A stretch of 64,000 nt of DNA from Pomphorhynchus laevis. Lineage: Eukaryota; Acanthocephala; Palaeacanthocephala; Echinorhynchida; Pomphorhynchidae. Shown in pieces: positions 39,801 through 49,295 of the stretch. The position numbers and the translations under genes were made by a program. Below the pieces are notes generated by a model. It worked only from the letters and a program-made list of their open reading frames with translations. It searched no databases and was not told where the DNA came from. Location: assembly GCA_012934845.2 (NCBI GenBank), contig WNNJ02000360.1, positions 1 through 64,000 of the forward strand. The letters run 5' to 3'. Numbering within the stretch: position 1 is the stretch's first letter; each line of letters starts with the position of its first letter.

Positions 39801-40215
39801 TATAGATTTTCTATAATTTAAATCAAGTTAAAATAAAAAATTGAAATTTAAAATAAACGTCATTTTTATGAATTGACTAATAAATAACAGACGTTGTATC
39901 AGAATAAGAATTAGAGGTCATCAAAAGGAACAGCTATGCTATCAGGTTTCGGCCCATAACTCCTCTACCCAACATAGCAGCGGGGCCAAATACGTGTTAA
40001 GGACGTATTTTCACTCATTAAATTTGATTATATAGTATCTTGTTCTGACACAAAGTATATTATTTATTATCTATCCACAAACATTTTCCGCTAATGATTT
40101 AAATCTATTTTTAATATTATTGTGTTGATTTATATATTTTACTATTTTCTGTTTGATGGTATTTTTATAGTCACCCAGTTTAAAATATGCATCTATTAAA
40201 TTATTTAAATGATTT

Positions 40216-40966
40216 CGTTAGGACCATTTTTCACATTATGTGAAAAATGGTCCTTTTTTCACATATGAAAAACAGGGGTAAAAAAATTAAATAAAATTTA
40301 TATTAGTCAAGTTTCTATTAGTCAAGTTGAAGGGGCTGTCTTAAATGTTCCATCGCAAAGTAGAATGTTTGATATTTCAAGATGAGAGATGTTCGCTTCA
40401 GTTGTAAAGATTACGACCCTATCCTTATCTTTAACTCCACTATCAAAAAATAAAAACTTCTTATTATCTGTAGTAGTTTGGAGCTCCAAAGGAATGTCGT
40501 AATCTACTGTTGTAAAGTTGTTTTTCCTTCTTTCATCTGTTACATAGCTATTAAGTTTCTTCAAATTTAGAGGAACCTTTATAGTTTGATTATCCTTTAT
40601 AACATTTAGGACTACATTCCTCGATGATTCGTTTGAATTCAAAGCCCTGGTCCTTATTTTTTCTTTGAGAAGTGTTCGATGATATTTAACTTCATCGCTT
40701 AGATGGTTATGAACACATACTACATCCCACAATACATTCCTAATATCCGTCTTCAATATTGAGTTACACCCTCGCTTATTGCAGCGCCAATGCTTCTTGT
40801 CCAACTCGGTCTTTGTGTAATTGTAGAAATAGCCTTCATAAGCTATTTTATCACCTCCTCTATTGCTCTTTATTATTTTTTAGTGAAATTTATTTTCATT
40901 TTAGGGGTAAAAAATTTATGTGAAAAAAGGACAATTTTTCACATAATGTGAAAAATGGACCCAGCC
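40216..40966. mobile_element. Mutator-like (MULE) DNA transposon, internally deleted
   Basis: The 751-bp element has terminal inverted repeats of about 49 bp (40216-40264 and 40918-40966). Each contains a nested palindrome around CATTTTTCACATTATGTG. It is flanked by the 9-bp duplication AAATGATTT (40207-40215 and 40967-40975), the size expected for Mutator. A related sequence at about 42940-43015 runs TTAAATGATTTTGAAGAAAG without the insert, so the empty site is preserved. Inside is one minus-strand fragment of transposase. It is nonautonomous. Confidence 0.92.
40322..40804 (-). CDS. MULE transposase N-terminal fragment (FLYWCH finger)
   Basis: The 160-codon stretch begins KKHWRCNKRGCNSILKTD and continues VVCVHNHLSDE, a FLYWCH-type zinc finger (W-x-C...C...H-x-H). 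Upstream in the same frame IAYEGYFYNYTKTEL completes the finger. The C-terminal end ILLCDGTFKTAP is the first Asp block of the MULE DDE nuclease. The rest of the catalytic domain is missing because the left terminal repeat follows at once. It could bind DNA but not cut it. Confidence 0.85.
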   Translation of the reverse strand: MDKKHWRCNKRGCNSILKTDIRNVLWDVVCVHNHLSDEVKYHRTLLKEKIRTRALNSNESSRNVVLNVIKDNQTIKVPLNLKKLNSYVTDERRKNNFTTVDYDIPLELQTTTDNKKFLFFDSGVKDKDRVVIFTTEANISHLEISNILLCDGTFKTAPST

Positions 40967-41639
40967 AAATGATTTTGAAGAAAACCAATATCGTTACAAA
41001 TTGTTGCAATTCTTAAAATTTCATTATTTAATGTATTATATTTTATATTATATGGTATGCATGAATGCTCATGCAAAAATATGTTTCTTGTAAATTTAAA
41101 TATGTCATCTTTACGATATAAATTAAAAGTAGTTTTAATTGATGTTAATTTAATGTTCATATCTAGATATATACCTACTTTATCATTAATATTGGTTTTA
41201 TTAAGAATGATACTACCTGGATAAATTTGTTAGCTTATTGAATAAAAATTGTTAGAGTTAAATACACATATATCATTAATAGATCGAAACATATATTTCA
41301 TATCTTTATATAATTTAGAATTATTTTTTAAACAGTTATGAACAAATTCATATTCTATAAAGCTTAAAAATAAGTCAGCTATAATTGGTTTACTACTACC
41401 TCCCATTGCAACACCTTTTATTTGTCTAAATATAGATGTCCCTACTTTTAAATAATTTTGATTTATTAAAATATTTAAGGATTCTAATAATTCAATGTAA
41501 TCCAAATATTTATATTAATGTGATGGTTTAATTTTTGTTAGATATGCTTTTAGTTGTTATAACATTTTCTAATGCATCTTTAATTTCTGTTAATTCTAGA
41601 TTTGTATAAAGCGTACTAAAATCGTACGTATAATAAAAA

Positions 41640-41830
41640 CTAATTGTTATAAGATTTTATATAATTAATATCAAGTTAAAATTTAAAATTGAAATTTAAA
41701 ATAATTGTTTATTAAGAATTAACTAATAAATAACAGACAATGTATCAAAATAAGAATTAAATATCATTAGGAAGAACTGTTATGCTATCTAGTATCGACA
41801 CTAATTCCTCTACCCAATAATACAAATAAT
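41640..41830 (-). repeat. R1 repeat upstream of PLE-N
   Basis: AATAAATAACAGACAATGTATC, AATAAGAATTA, TCATTAGGAAGAACTGTTATGCTATC and CCTCTACCCAA match the R1 copy at 39870-39970 in order. Having R1 on both sides of the RT remnant is what a PLE with pLTRs would show. Confidence 0.65.
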
Positions 41831-41859
41831 TGTTTTGTACAAAAGTTTTTATTATAAAA

Positions 41860-42785
41860 TAATAATACAATTAAAAATTACAATTAGAAGGTTACACGCA
41901 AATGGACTCTAATATAATCATTAAATATTAAATTTGAAACTCTATTCATAAAAACCTTAACCATTCCTAGCGGATCCACAACTGGTCATCCCCCGAACGG
42001 ATTTGCTGTCCGTGATCGAACCGGTGAAATGCTGAGCGGAGGCTGCAAAGGCACATAGATGTTGATCGCGCAAGGGAGAAGTTTATCTTACGTCGGACAA
42101 GTCCGATACATGTCGCATAGTCTGTTCCGTGCTTATTGGCCAACATCCTGGCTATTGCCTTCAGAACACAATCTCCGGCATTTCCAACGCCTCCAGAAGA
42201 AAACACGATCGGTGTGAATTGAGCCCTCTCCACAGTTACAATACGTTCAAGGTAACGGGCGTTTTTGTGCGACTCCTGATAGCTGTGGACTGATGAAGGC
42301 GATCTCTCAGAATAAGAATCAGCATGACAATTGAATACAGCGACGTCCATAAAGACGCGCTCGCTTCGTCTTCCGAAGTGACCGTGCACACGACATCAAG
42401 TCTCGCTTCACTATCACGTGAAGTTGTAGCTGACTCGAACTGAATAGTGGGATCTATAGGACTCAGCATGGGCTCAATTGCGACACACGGAGTGACTTCA
42501 ATCAAGAGATCGCCAAGTGTGTCACGTATTGGGTTATGCCTCATGATTGTGAGTCCGCCTCTACCACACGAGAGCGAGTGAACTGTGTTATTCTTAGAAC
42601 CACAACTACAATGTGCAGGTGCATCCGTAGGTGTTAGTACATATCGACCATTCACATCGTCTTAAACTCGGTGGGGGATAAACGAAACCCGTCTGCTTCG
42701 ATTGGTTTTGTTGTCAACCAATTTGACGCTCCTTTCTCCGATGCAAATTCTAGGCAGCATTTCAATGCTATCGCCCCTTTGTATA
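41860..42785 (-). mobile_element. RLE-family 3' fragment
   Basis: Reading leftward: EKGASNWLTTKP, RLSPTEFKTM, CSCGSKNNTVHSLSC (knuckle), MRHNPIRDTLG, EARLDVVC, then in another frame FMDVAVFNCHADSY, NARYLERIVTVERAQFTPIVFSSGGVGNAG and RRKINFSLARS. The frame changes near 42380. The tail motif reads AGTCCATTTGCGTGTAACC near 41889-41907 (minus sense), a diverged form. The 5' side is cut by a PLE-N piece at 42786. Confidence 0.85.
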
Positions 42786-43018
42786 TAAATAATATACAAA
42801 GTATATTATTTATTATCCATCCATAAAAATTTGGCACTTAAGAGTTTAAATTTATTCTTTATATTATTGTGTTGATTTATATATTTTACTATTTTCTGCT
42901 TGATGTTATTTTTATAGTAACCTAGTTTAAAATATGTATCTATTAAATTATTTAAATGATTTTGAAGAAAGCCAATATCATTACATATTGTTGCAATTCT
43001 TAAAATTTCATTATTTAA
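42786..43018 (-). mobile_element. PLE-N C-terminal piece (MULE empty site)
   Basis: The minus strand reads NNEILRIATICNDIGFLQNHLNNLIDTYFKLGY, given here in parts as EILRIATICNDIGF and NLIDTYFKLGYYKNN, then IVKYINQHNNIKNKF. It is the C-terminal end of the PLE-N protein. It duplicates 40060-40215 plus 40967-41035 without the MULE. It lies between two RLE fragments. Confidence 0.75.
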
Positions 43019-44155
43019 TGAAAATTTGACGGCATATCGGGCGGCTCCCAGTAATATCGTGTAGCGAGACTACCTCGGAATTCTGTGGCTAAGAGGTGGA
43101 AATTGTGAAGCTTAGAAGGGCGGGCGCTAAGCCAGGGTGACGATCCAGGGCGACTAGCGAAACATAGCGCATTTTTGATGATCTCGGGTAGGATGGACAC
43201 AGCTTGTTCGATGCGAGCAGAGATTTTAAGTTTCTTTTACTTTGCGATTGGAAGAGCAATTGTCCGCTGGCGACTCCTTAACTCTTCCCCTGAGAAACCT
43301 AGCCCGTAGGAGGAGAACATTTGTTGAGAAGCGTTATATCCATAATTCATATACCTTCACAGTTGATGGGGCTTGTTAGAACTGTCTTCATCAGCGTAGT
43401 CAGCTCTTGTTGAGTGAGCATAGTGAGGAACATGTTAACAACTGTTGTGCGTAACGGCTGTACGTCAGCCTCCGCGCAGGGAATTGTTCTAAATAGATTC
43501 AACCATTTCCATTGGAGAGATTTTGCCAGTCCAGTAAAAGCGACATGTGGATCGAATTAGCACACTTCTGCTAGTCTATTCACCATATTCGAGGCTACCG
43601 ATATTTTCCCTGCAATGCAAAAATGAGAAATGTACTCGCTGGAACCGATCGCAGAACCCAATATGTTCACACCGTAATGACGCACAAGTACATTTGAGAA
43701 ATTCTCCACATTCAAATCATCAGAACTCTGTATTAGTAATGGTGATTTGGACAGATTTACATGACACCCAAAGTCAGGGCAGCGATGCAATAACAATTTC
43801 CAGGCCTTTTCTAGTAACTGCGCCGTACCAGCGAAATTTGCGTCGTCCGCGTATCAACGTTGTATGATGCCTGGACACTGGGACTCGATAAGCTGAATCA
43901 GTGGAATGGACGCCATTGTAAAGGGAGCCATAGCAAAAAGATCCCCCTGTGCGACAACCTAACGCGAGAATATGGACTCGCTATCAATAACCAGTTGAGC
44001 GTCGCAAGAATAAATATTACTGAAAGCGAAAGCGAAGGCTGGACATACGAACCGCATGTTTGTAATGGTAACTTTACTATTAAGTCGATTAACGGCGTTG
44101 CTTGCGTCCACACATAATACGCCATTTTTAGGATTATTTGAATACTCATTCCGAA
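43019..44155 (-). mobile_element. RLE-family middle fragment
   Basis: Reading leftward: VDASNAVNRLNSK (first catalytic block), FVCPAF, a decayed TQGDP block (AQGDLFAM), YADDAN, CPDFGCHVNLSKSPLL, VNILGSAIGSSEY, FDPHVAFTGLAKSLQWKW and SLATRYYWEPPDMPSNF. It spans the palm to just before the knuckle in several frames. It is a different copy from the one at 41860-42785, because both contain the GAS/GSS-x-WL block. Confidence 0.75.
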
Positions 44156-44614
44156 GCGAATAAAAAAAGATTTATTTTAACGTGGCAAATGCGTGCCAGC
44201 GCACGCTTACATGACCACAACAAAACAAAACTGTGAATCAGGTGTCGAGAAGGTGTGAACGGAGGAGGTGTTTGAATGTGATAAAGGAGGGAGCGCGGCG
44301 GACATCGAGAGGGAGTTGATTCCAGGCGAGTGAGGCGGCGACGAGGAAGGATCGGAGACCGTAGTTGTTGGAGTAATTAGGAACGTGGAGTAAGAGGGTA
44401 TGACAGGAACGAAGCGATAGCGAGGTGGGGCGAGTATCGTCTAAGAAAGGAAGGTTGATGAACGATGGGGAGCCGACAGCGATGAGACGAAAAGTAACGA
44501 GAAGAAGGCGGAGTTTGATGCGGATGTGGATGGTGGGCCAGGAGAGTTGGGCAAAATATGTGGATGTGTGGTCGAAGCGACGGAGACGAAAGAGCACTCG
44601 AACGGCGGTGTTGA

Positions 44615-45400
44615 TTATTCGTTGTAGGGGTAGGATGATGGATTTTGGAGAATTGGCGAAAAGGCTAAGGCAGTAATCGATTTTATCAAAAGAAGCGATG
44701 AAAGAAGAGACATACAAGAACGGAAGTCGATAAGGGGGCGGATACGGCGAATGTCACGAAGAATTAAGTTAGACGAGCGGACCTTGTCACGGACGAAGGG
44801 TTTAAGGGAAAGGTGATCATCGAAATGGAAGCCTAAGAAAGTGAGATTGTGGACTATAGGGATGATCGATGAGGCAAAAGATACAATGGGAGGAGATATG
44901 CTTGGTTTACGGGGAAGGATCCACATTATTTTGGACTTTTCGGCGTTTAGAACGAGATGGAGATTGGAGAGACGTTTGTAGATAGAAAGAAGACAGTTGG
45001 AGGCAGAAATGCCGATATCGTGTATGCGATGTGCGGGTGCATGAGCATAGATTAGAATGTCATCGGCGTATTGCATGACGTTAAAGGAGTAAGGTTTGAT
45101 AAATGGAGAGAGATCGCCAAGCAAAAGAGAGAAAAGCAGGGGACCTAGGACTGAACCTTGTGGAACCCCGCAAAAAATAGGGATGGGAGGGGAGGATGAT
45201 GAATTAGAACAGACGCGAAAGGAACGGTCGGATAGATATGAGGCGAACCAAGCTACGGAGGAGGAAGAAAAGCCGTAATCATAACGAAGGCGAGAAAGGA
45301 GGACGGAGTGGTCGACAATGTCGAATGCGGAGGAGAGGTCGAGGGAGATAAGAACACTATATAGAGCCTTGTCTCGAGAAATGAGTAAGTCGTTGTACAC
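44615..45400 (-). CDS. LINE-C ORF2, RT palm and thumb
   Basis: The 261-codon stretch has VYNDLLISRDKALYS, SLDLSSAFDIVDHSVLL, CGVPQGSVLGPLLFSLLLG, MQYADDILIYAHAP, LNAEKSKIMWILPRK and FLGFHFDDHLSLKPF. Both catalytic boxes are intact. The end merges into the next frame (44717-44238), which holds RLRRFDHTSTYFAQLSWPTIH and the C-terminus. Confidence 0.85.
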   Translation of the reverse strand: MYNDLLISRDKALYSVLISLDLSSAFDIVDHSVLLSRLRYDYGFSSSSVAWFASYLSDRSFRVCSNSSSSPPIPIFCGVPQGSVLGPLLFSLLLGDLSPFIKPYSFNVMQYADDILIYAHAPAHRIHDIGISASNCLLSIYKRLSNLHLVLNAEKSKIMWILPRKPSISPPIVSFASSIIPIVHNLTFLGFHFDDHLSLKPFVRDKVRSSNLILRDIRRIRPLIDFRSCMSLLSSLLLIKSITALAFSPILQNPSSYPYNE

Positions 45401-45457
45401 TTTTATGCATGCGATTTCTGTCGAGTGATTAGAGCGGAAAGCGGATTGGAAAGGAGG

Positions 45458-47131
45458 TTACAGATTGGATGAGGAGAGATAAGCGTTGATTTGTATTAAG
45501 ATGAGGCGTTCTAAGAGCTTTGAAAGAGTAGGGAGTAGTGAAATGGGGCGATAGCTAGAAGGAAGGGAGGGGTCGAGCGATTGTTTCTTAAGGAGAGGAC
45601 GAACGATTGCGGATTTCCAGTGTGAAGGGAAGTTACGACTGCGGATGGACGAGTTAAACAAGGTTGTGAGAAATGGGGATATCGATGAGCATATAGATTT
45701 TAATATGTGGGTAGGCAGGGGATCGGCAGGTGAGGTTTTGTTGGGCAAGGACATGAGGACAGATGATACTTCTGTAGGTGATACAGGGAGAAGATGAAAG
45801 AGTTCCGGAAGGATGAGAGTAGACTGGGCAGAGTGGGATGGGATGGATACCGGGGTGTGAGAGAGCAGCGTGGATACTTTAGTCTGGAGAAATGACGAAT
45901 AATCATTAGCATTGATGTTGCAAGGCGTAGAGGAACGAGCCAGGATTGAGTTAAAAGTATGCCAGAGAGTTTTAGATTTGAATGAAGTGATGATTTTATG
46001 CTGCCAGAAGGAGTTGCATTTGGTACGTAGTAGGTGGAGATGAGACCGGCGAAGAGCAAGATAGGAATCACGGAAAGACGGAGTGATCGAGCGGAAATCG
46101 CGTCTGAGAGAGCGGTGATAGACTCGAAAAGCATGGCGGAGTCGACGCTTTGAGAGTAGGCATTGGATGTCAAACCATGGGGCACGGTGCAAGCGACGGT
46201 GTGGGTGAGACTTGAAGGGCGAGAGAATATCGAGAGTGGATGTGAGTTCAGAGTCGAAAAGAAAGGCGAGATCGTGAGGAGATGAATATGTTATTGTGGG
46301 TAATGATAGAGACGATTTGGGTAAGGCAGAGCAGAGAAGGGAGAGGTCAAGATTTCTCCAAGGGCGACGTAGGATTGTAGGTACTTGAGGGGTGTGGTTG
46401 CGAGCGAGATCAAGGGTGATAAGAATGTGATCGGATAGACCAGGATCAGAGATGGACAGTGAGGTTATGGGAGCAAAATGATCAGGGACAGCGATGATGT
46501 CGAGTGCCCCGCCAAGTATATGTGTGGGGGCAGTGGAGATTAGTTTGTAATTGTAGTTGGATAGAATGTTGATGAAGCGGATGGAATCTGTGGAAGAGGG
46601 GCGGTCTAGGCAGATATTGAAGTCGCCTAGAACGAGTGAAGGGATTGAGGACAAAGAACAATGAGAAAGGAGGTCAGCGAGTTCGGTAAAAAATAAGGCT
46701 GTAGGAGCTGATGAACCAGGACGGTATACAATGACGAGATCTAGAGTGATCGGGTTAGAATAACGACAAGTGAGCAATTCAAAAGAGCAAGGACTGAAAG
46801 CGGGATTGATTTTGCGAAGAGACGCTGGGTGACGCGCGAATGCGACGATGCCGCCATGATTAGAGGATTTAGAAGGGCATGAGCTGAGGGGGCGGGCGGA
46901 TTTGACTAGGGAGCAACCGGCAGAGAGCAGACGGCGAATGGAAAGGTCGTCGGAATCTGAGTGCCAGGATTCGGTGAGGCAGAAGAGATCGATGGATTGC
47001 TTGGTGAATAGGTTGAGGATAAGATCGGATTTATTGAGAATAGATCTAGTGTTGAGGAGACCGAGGCGGAAACCGTGTGCTGTGGCGAAAGAGACTAGTG
47101 GAGAAGACACATAGGAGAGATGGAGCGCCAT
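45458..47131 (-). CDS. LINE-C ORF2, APE domain and start of RT
   Basis: The 557-codon stretch begins with ATG 47131 (MALHLSYVSSPLVSFATAHG). The APE shows LGLLNTRSILNKSD, LFCLTESWHSDSDD, GGIVAFARHPASL, LVLGDFNICLDRP, GALDIIAVPDHF and DPGLSDHILITL. After a basic linker (APWFDIQCLLSKRRLRHAF) come the fingers: NKTSPADPLPTHILK and SSYRPISLLPTLSKLLER. The frame ends near YLSSSNL, before FRSNHST, which continues at 45400 in another frame. Start and ORF1 overlap by 37 bases. Confidence 0.85.
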   Translation of the reverse strand: MALHLSYVSSPLVSFATAHGFRLGLLNTRSILNKSDLILNLFTKQSIDLFCLTESWHSDSDDLSIRRLLSAGCSLVKSARPLSSCPSKSSNHGGIVAFARHPASLRKINPAFSPCSFELLTCRYSNPITLDLVIVYRPGSSAPTALFFTELADLLSHCSLSSIPSLVLGDFNICLDRPSSTDSIRFINILSNYNYKLISTAPTHILGGALDIIAVPDHFAPITSLSISDPGLSDHILITLDLARNHTPQVPTILRRPWRNLDLSLLCSALPKSSLSLPTITYSSPHDLAFLFDSELTSTLDILSPFKSHPHRRLHRAPWFDIQCLLSKRRLRHAFRVYHRSLRRDFRSITPSFRDSYLALRRSHLHLLRTKCNSFWQHKIITSFKSKTLWHTFNSILARSSTPCNINANDYSSFLQTKVSTLLSHTPVSIPSHSAQSTLILPELFHLLPVSPTEVSSVLMSLPNKTSPADPLPTHILKSICSSISPFLTTLFNSSIRSRNFPSHWKSAIVRPLLKKQSLDPSLPSSYRPISLLPTLSKLLERLILIQINAYLSSSNL

Positions 47132-47387
47132 CGAATTTTTGGACGGGTGTGGACAACTTGAAAATTTCCGTCTATGTTTCGGATGGCGAGTGATGTTTCG
47201 CCGTTTTCCTCGCGACGGCGTTTTTCGATGCGGGCTGAAGAGATTTGAGCGATTTCGGAAGGGGCGCGATCGGGGAAAATTCGAGTGGTTGAAGATGACA
47301 TGAGTTTGAATCGTTGAGAGAGGACAGAAGACGCGTGAGAGCGATGCTTGAAAGCAATTTTTAGGAGAGGGGGCTGGAAAGGATTAG

Positions 47388-47690
47388 ATAAAGTTGCATG
47401 CTTTTTATGAAGAGGTTATTACTTGGAATCCAAATTTATTTATGTTGCCTAAGTGTAATGCAAGTCATGAATTTATTGAGATGATCGCAAATCTAATTGA
47501 GCACTTCTCATCATTTGCATACGGTGACGTTCCATCGTTGAAGGTATTAAGAGCTATGTTTCAACTTACTCTACAGAACGCTCAGTCATGAAAAATATCA
47601 GTTCTAGGATAAAACTTCGAGAGACGTTTGTCAATGTGGAAAGCTAGAGCATTTAAGTCATTATATAACGAATTGTAAATTTTATTTCTA
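47388..47690 (+). mobile_element. RLE-family N-terminal domain fragment
   Basis: The plus frame 47394-47591 reads EEVITWNPNLFMLPKCNASHEFIEMIANL and ends LTLQNAQS; key parts are ITWNPN and LPKC. It is the W-x-PN domain found after the Cys-rich start in full copies. No RT is attached. It abuts a LINE-C (-) to the left and a PLE-N piece to the right. Confidence 0.7.
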
Positions 47691-47694
47691 TTGC

Positions 47695-47890
47695 TATTAT
47701 TTTATCTATATTTATACCCTTTTGATAGCATTTTCCTTAATTCATTGTTTTCAATTAATTCTAGATTATGAGTGCATATATGTTCATTTATTTTATCGAA
47801 CTTAAGACTTTTGCAATCGCATTCAGTTTCTATGATGTTACTAATAATATCGTTACAAATAGATTCCAATTCTTTATTATAATTCTAGTA
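47695..47890 (-). mobile_element. PLE-N N-terminal RT fragment
   Basis: The minus strand reads YNKELESICNDIISNI, then ECDCKSLKFDKINEHICTHN and NNELRKMLSKGYKYR. The last block resembles the N-x-x-LR-x-LL-x-KGPKY motif before the RT of the PLE-N-like family. It is short and isolated. Confidence 0.5.
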
Positions 47891-47915
47891 GATTCCAATA
47901 TAGATTCCAATTCTT

Positions 47916-48101
47916 ACAAATAGATTCCAATTCTTTATTATAATGAAAGGCTAAAAAAACTTGGTATGGTTTCTATAAGCGACCTTCGGTTTCGGCGAGA
48001 TATGTGTTACAAATAGATTCCAATTCTTTATTATAATGAAAGGCTAAAAAAACTTGGTATGGTTTCTATAAGCGACCTTCGGTTTCGGCGAGATATGTGT
48101 T
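47916..48101. repeat. 93-bp tandem duplication at a chimeric junction
   Basis: Units at 47916-48008 and 48009-48101 are almost identical. Each starts in the PLE-N sequence (ACAAATAGATTCCAATTC) and ends in LINE-J coding sequence. Shorter TAGATTCCAAT copies precede the first unit. The duplication therefore formed after the two elements were joined, or during the joining. Confidence 0.85.
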
Positions 48102-48434
48102 CAACATGGGAAGCTTTACACAAGGAAAATCACGTCTTAAGAGAATTGATGACTGTTCGGAAAAGTCGGGCTTTGCGTGGACACAATTTTACTTTAGCCC
48201 ATCGCCGAGTTATACGCTCTAAAACTGTACAATTTGGACACCGAATCGTAGGTAAGTGGAACCGATTAAGTGAAGAAATTGTCAACTCAAGATCGGTTTC
48301 AGCATTCAAACATAAACTTTTGTGACTTTTGTTTGTGAGTCTTTTTTTTTCTTTACTTTTCCTTTTCTTTTTTTAACAGTGCAACTGTGAGCTTTGCTCG
48401 TCTGTTTGTCGAAATAATAATAATAATAATAATA
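47940..48434 (+). mobile_element. LINE-J 3' fragment
   Basis: The plus strand reads ERLKKLGMVSISDLRFRRD, ENHVLRELMTVRKSRALRGHNFTLAHRRVIR and HRIVGKWNRLSEEIVNS. The same text occurs in the minus-strand fragment at 49926-50432 (NSEHHVLRELFNIRSTRALRGH). The terminal hairpin GAGC-TTT-GCTC is at 48389-48399. An (AAT)n tail runs from 48413 to 48434. Confidence 0.85.
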
Positions 48435-49015
48435 ATTACAAATTTTTGTCCTAATGGTGGTAGGAGTTTACACCTTATTTTAGGAATATATTTACTTAAA
48501 TCTGATCATATTATTTCTTTACTTTTAGAATTATTTAAATTGCATTCTCTTTCTATTGTTTTTTAGTAATTAATTTTAATTCTTTTATAATTGCAAATTT
48601 TTCGTTCTTATGACTTGCAGAGGCCTTGATACGGGTCGATTATTAGTTTTGCTTTATTCCTTTTTTCGACGTTCGATTGTACGTTGAAAGTTTGCGTTGT
48701 TAGTAGTACTCCTGGAAAGAGTTGTATATTTGCTTAATTCCTCTTTTTCGACGTTTTTAAGTTTGAGAAATTTTCTGGAAAGTCGATTGTATGTATACTA
48801 TATATCAAATGTAAGAATTTTAATAACCAAGACAATTTTAACGTGATAATAATTATTATAATTATCAATAATATATGATTCTTCGATCTGTCAGATCCAC
48901 TTTCGGTAAGACCGTTGGATGCGTATAATAATAAGTTTTAAGGAAATAATCTTTCAATAAGTTTTAACCAGACAATTTTACACAAATTTTTAAATCTTAT
49001 TAACTCTTTTTATAA
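48435..49015 (-). other. AT-rich spacer with a LINE-J leader-like stretch
   Basis: In the minus sense, 48850-48800 reads TCACGTTAAAATTGTCTTGG then TTATTAAAATTCTTACA, matching the leader of the LINE-J at 33835-33870. The flanking sequence to about 48660 may be more of that leader. I recognise nothing in 48435-48650 or 48860-49015. Confidence 0.45.
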
Positions 49016-49080
49016 GGCCCATTTGCTGGAACCTTGATTTATATTAATGAAAAATATATATATAATTAAAAAGAATTTTT
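49016..49080 (+). repeat. RLE-like 3' tail motif
   Basis: AAGGCCCATTTGCTGGAACC is followed by an AT-rich tail with AATGAAAAATATATATA. It is the plus-strand form of the RLE 3' end, with no coding part that I can detect upstream. Confidence 0.5.
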
Positions 49081-49191
49081 TTATAAATAATAATTTATAT
49101 TACTAGTAGCTGTGCTTGTTTTAGAAAATTCAAAACGTGGAAAGAGTACCATTTGGCAACACAATAAATAGCTCAAAAATTTCTTGTGATA

Positions 49192-49219
49192 TTTCGATCT
49201 TGACATAGATCATCATCAG
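49192..49219 (-). ncRNA. Hammerhead-ribozyme-like core in PLE-G 3' UTR
   Basis: In the minus sense, CTGATGA is followed by T, a perfect stem GATCT-ATGTCA-AGATC, and GAAA. These are the two conserved boxes and stem II of hammerhead ribozymes. PLEs are known to carry minimal hammerheads. I cannot identify stems I and III or the cleavage site with confidence, so activity is open. Confidence 0.55.
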
Positions 49220-49295
49220 ACATCTGTAAAATAAAAAATACAAATTACATTAAATTGTAAGATATTTAATTTAGTAGTATTTAAAAATTAAAAAA

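Larger units (their letters stand above)
39830..41655 (-). mobile_element. PLE-N: Penelope-like RT remnant with R1 flank
   Basis: Reading leftward: YTYDFSTLYTNLELTEIKDAL (about 41640), MDYIELLESLNILINQNYLKVGTSIFRQIKGVAMG (41505), ADLFLSFIEYEFV, YMFRSINDICVFNSNNF, VGIYLDMNIKLTS, LYRKDDIFKFTRN and NNEILRIATICNDIGFLQNHL (about 40960). GVAMG...A and the DFSTLYT box are PLE-like RT marks. The catalytic box reads SINDIC. The element is in at least four frames. A MULE interrupts it at 40216-40966. R1 repeats flank it at 39830-40040 and 41640-41830. The lineage may belong with PLEs whose GIY-YIG domain is N-terminal; I cannot confirm this. Confidence 0.7.
44160..47385 (-). mobile_element. LINE-C, 5'-truncated in ORF1
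   Basis: The copy runs from an ORF1 C-terminal remnant (47357-47095) through ORF2 (47131-44238) to a 3' UTR with the hairpin GCGTGC-CAGC-GCACGC at 44191-44206 and an AT tail. ORF2 is open for 557 codons, then shifts near 45430 and again near 44690. It is GC-richer than the LINE-C copy at 54965, so it may represent a separate subfamily. The plus-strand frames over it are Arg-rich shadows. Confidence 0.9.

Noticed and set aside
40220-40254. 17-bp perfect hairpin as another junction fold-back
   Set aside because: The same hairpin occurs in the opposite end of the MULE, so it belongs to the terminal inverted repeats.
44238-47114. Arg-rich plus-strand ORFs such as 44425-44676, 45096-45278 and 46902-47114
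   Set aside because: They lie antisense to LINE-C ORF2 and reflect its Ser- and Leu-rich codons read backwards.
48413-48434. (AAT)n as an independent microsatellite locus
   Set aside because: It directly follows the LINE-J terminal hairpin, as at 11540-11572, so it is the element's own tail.
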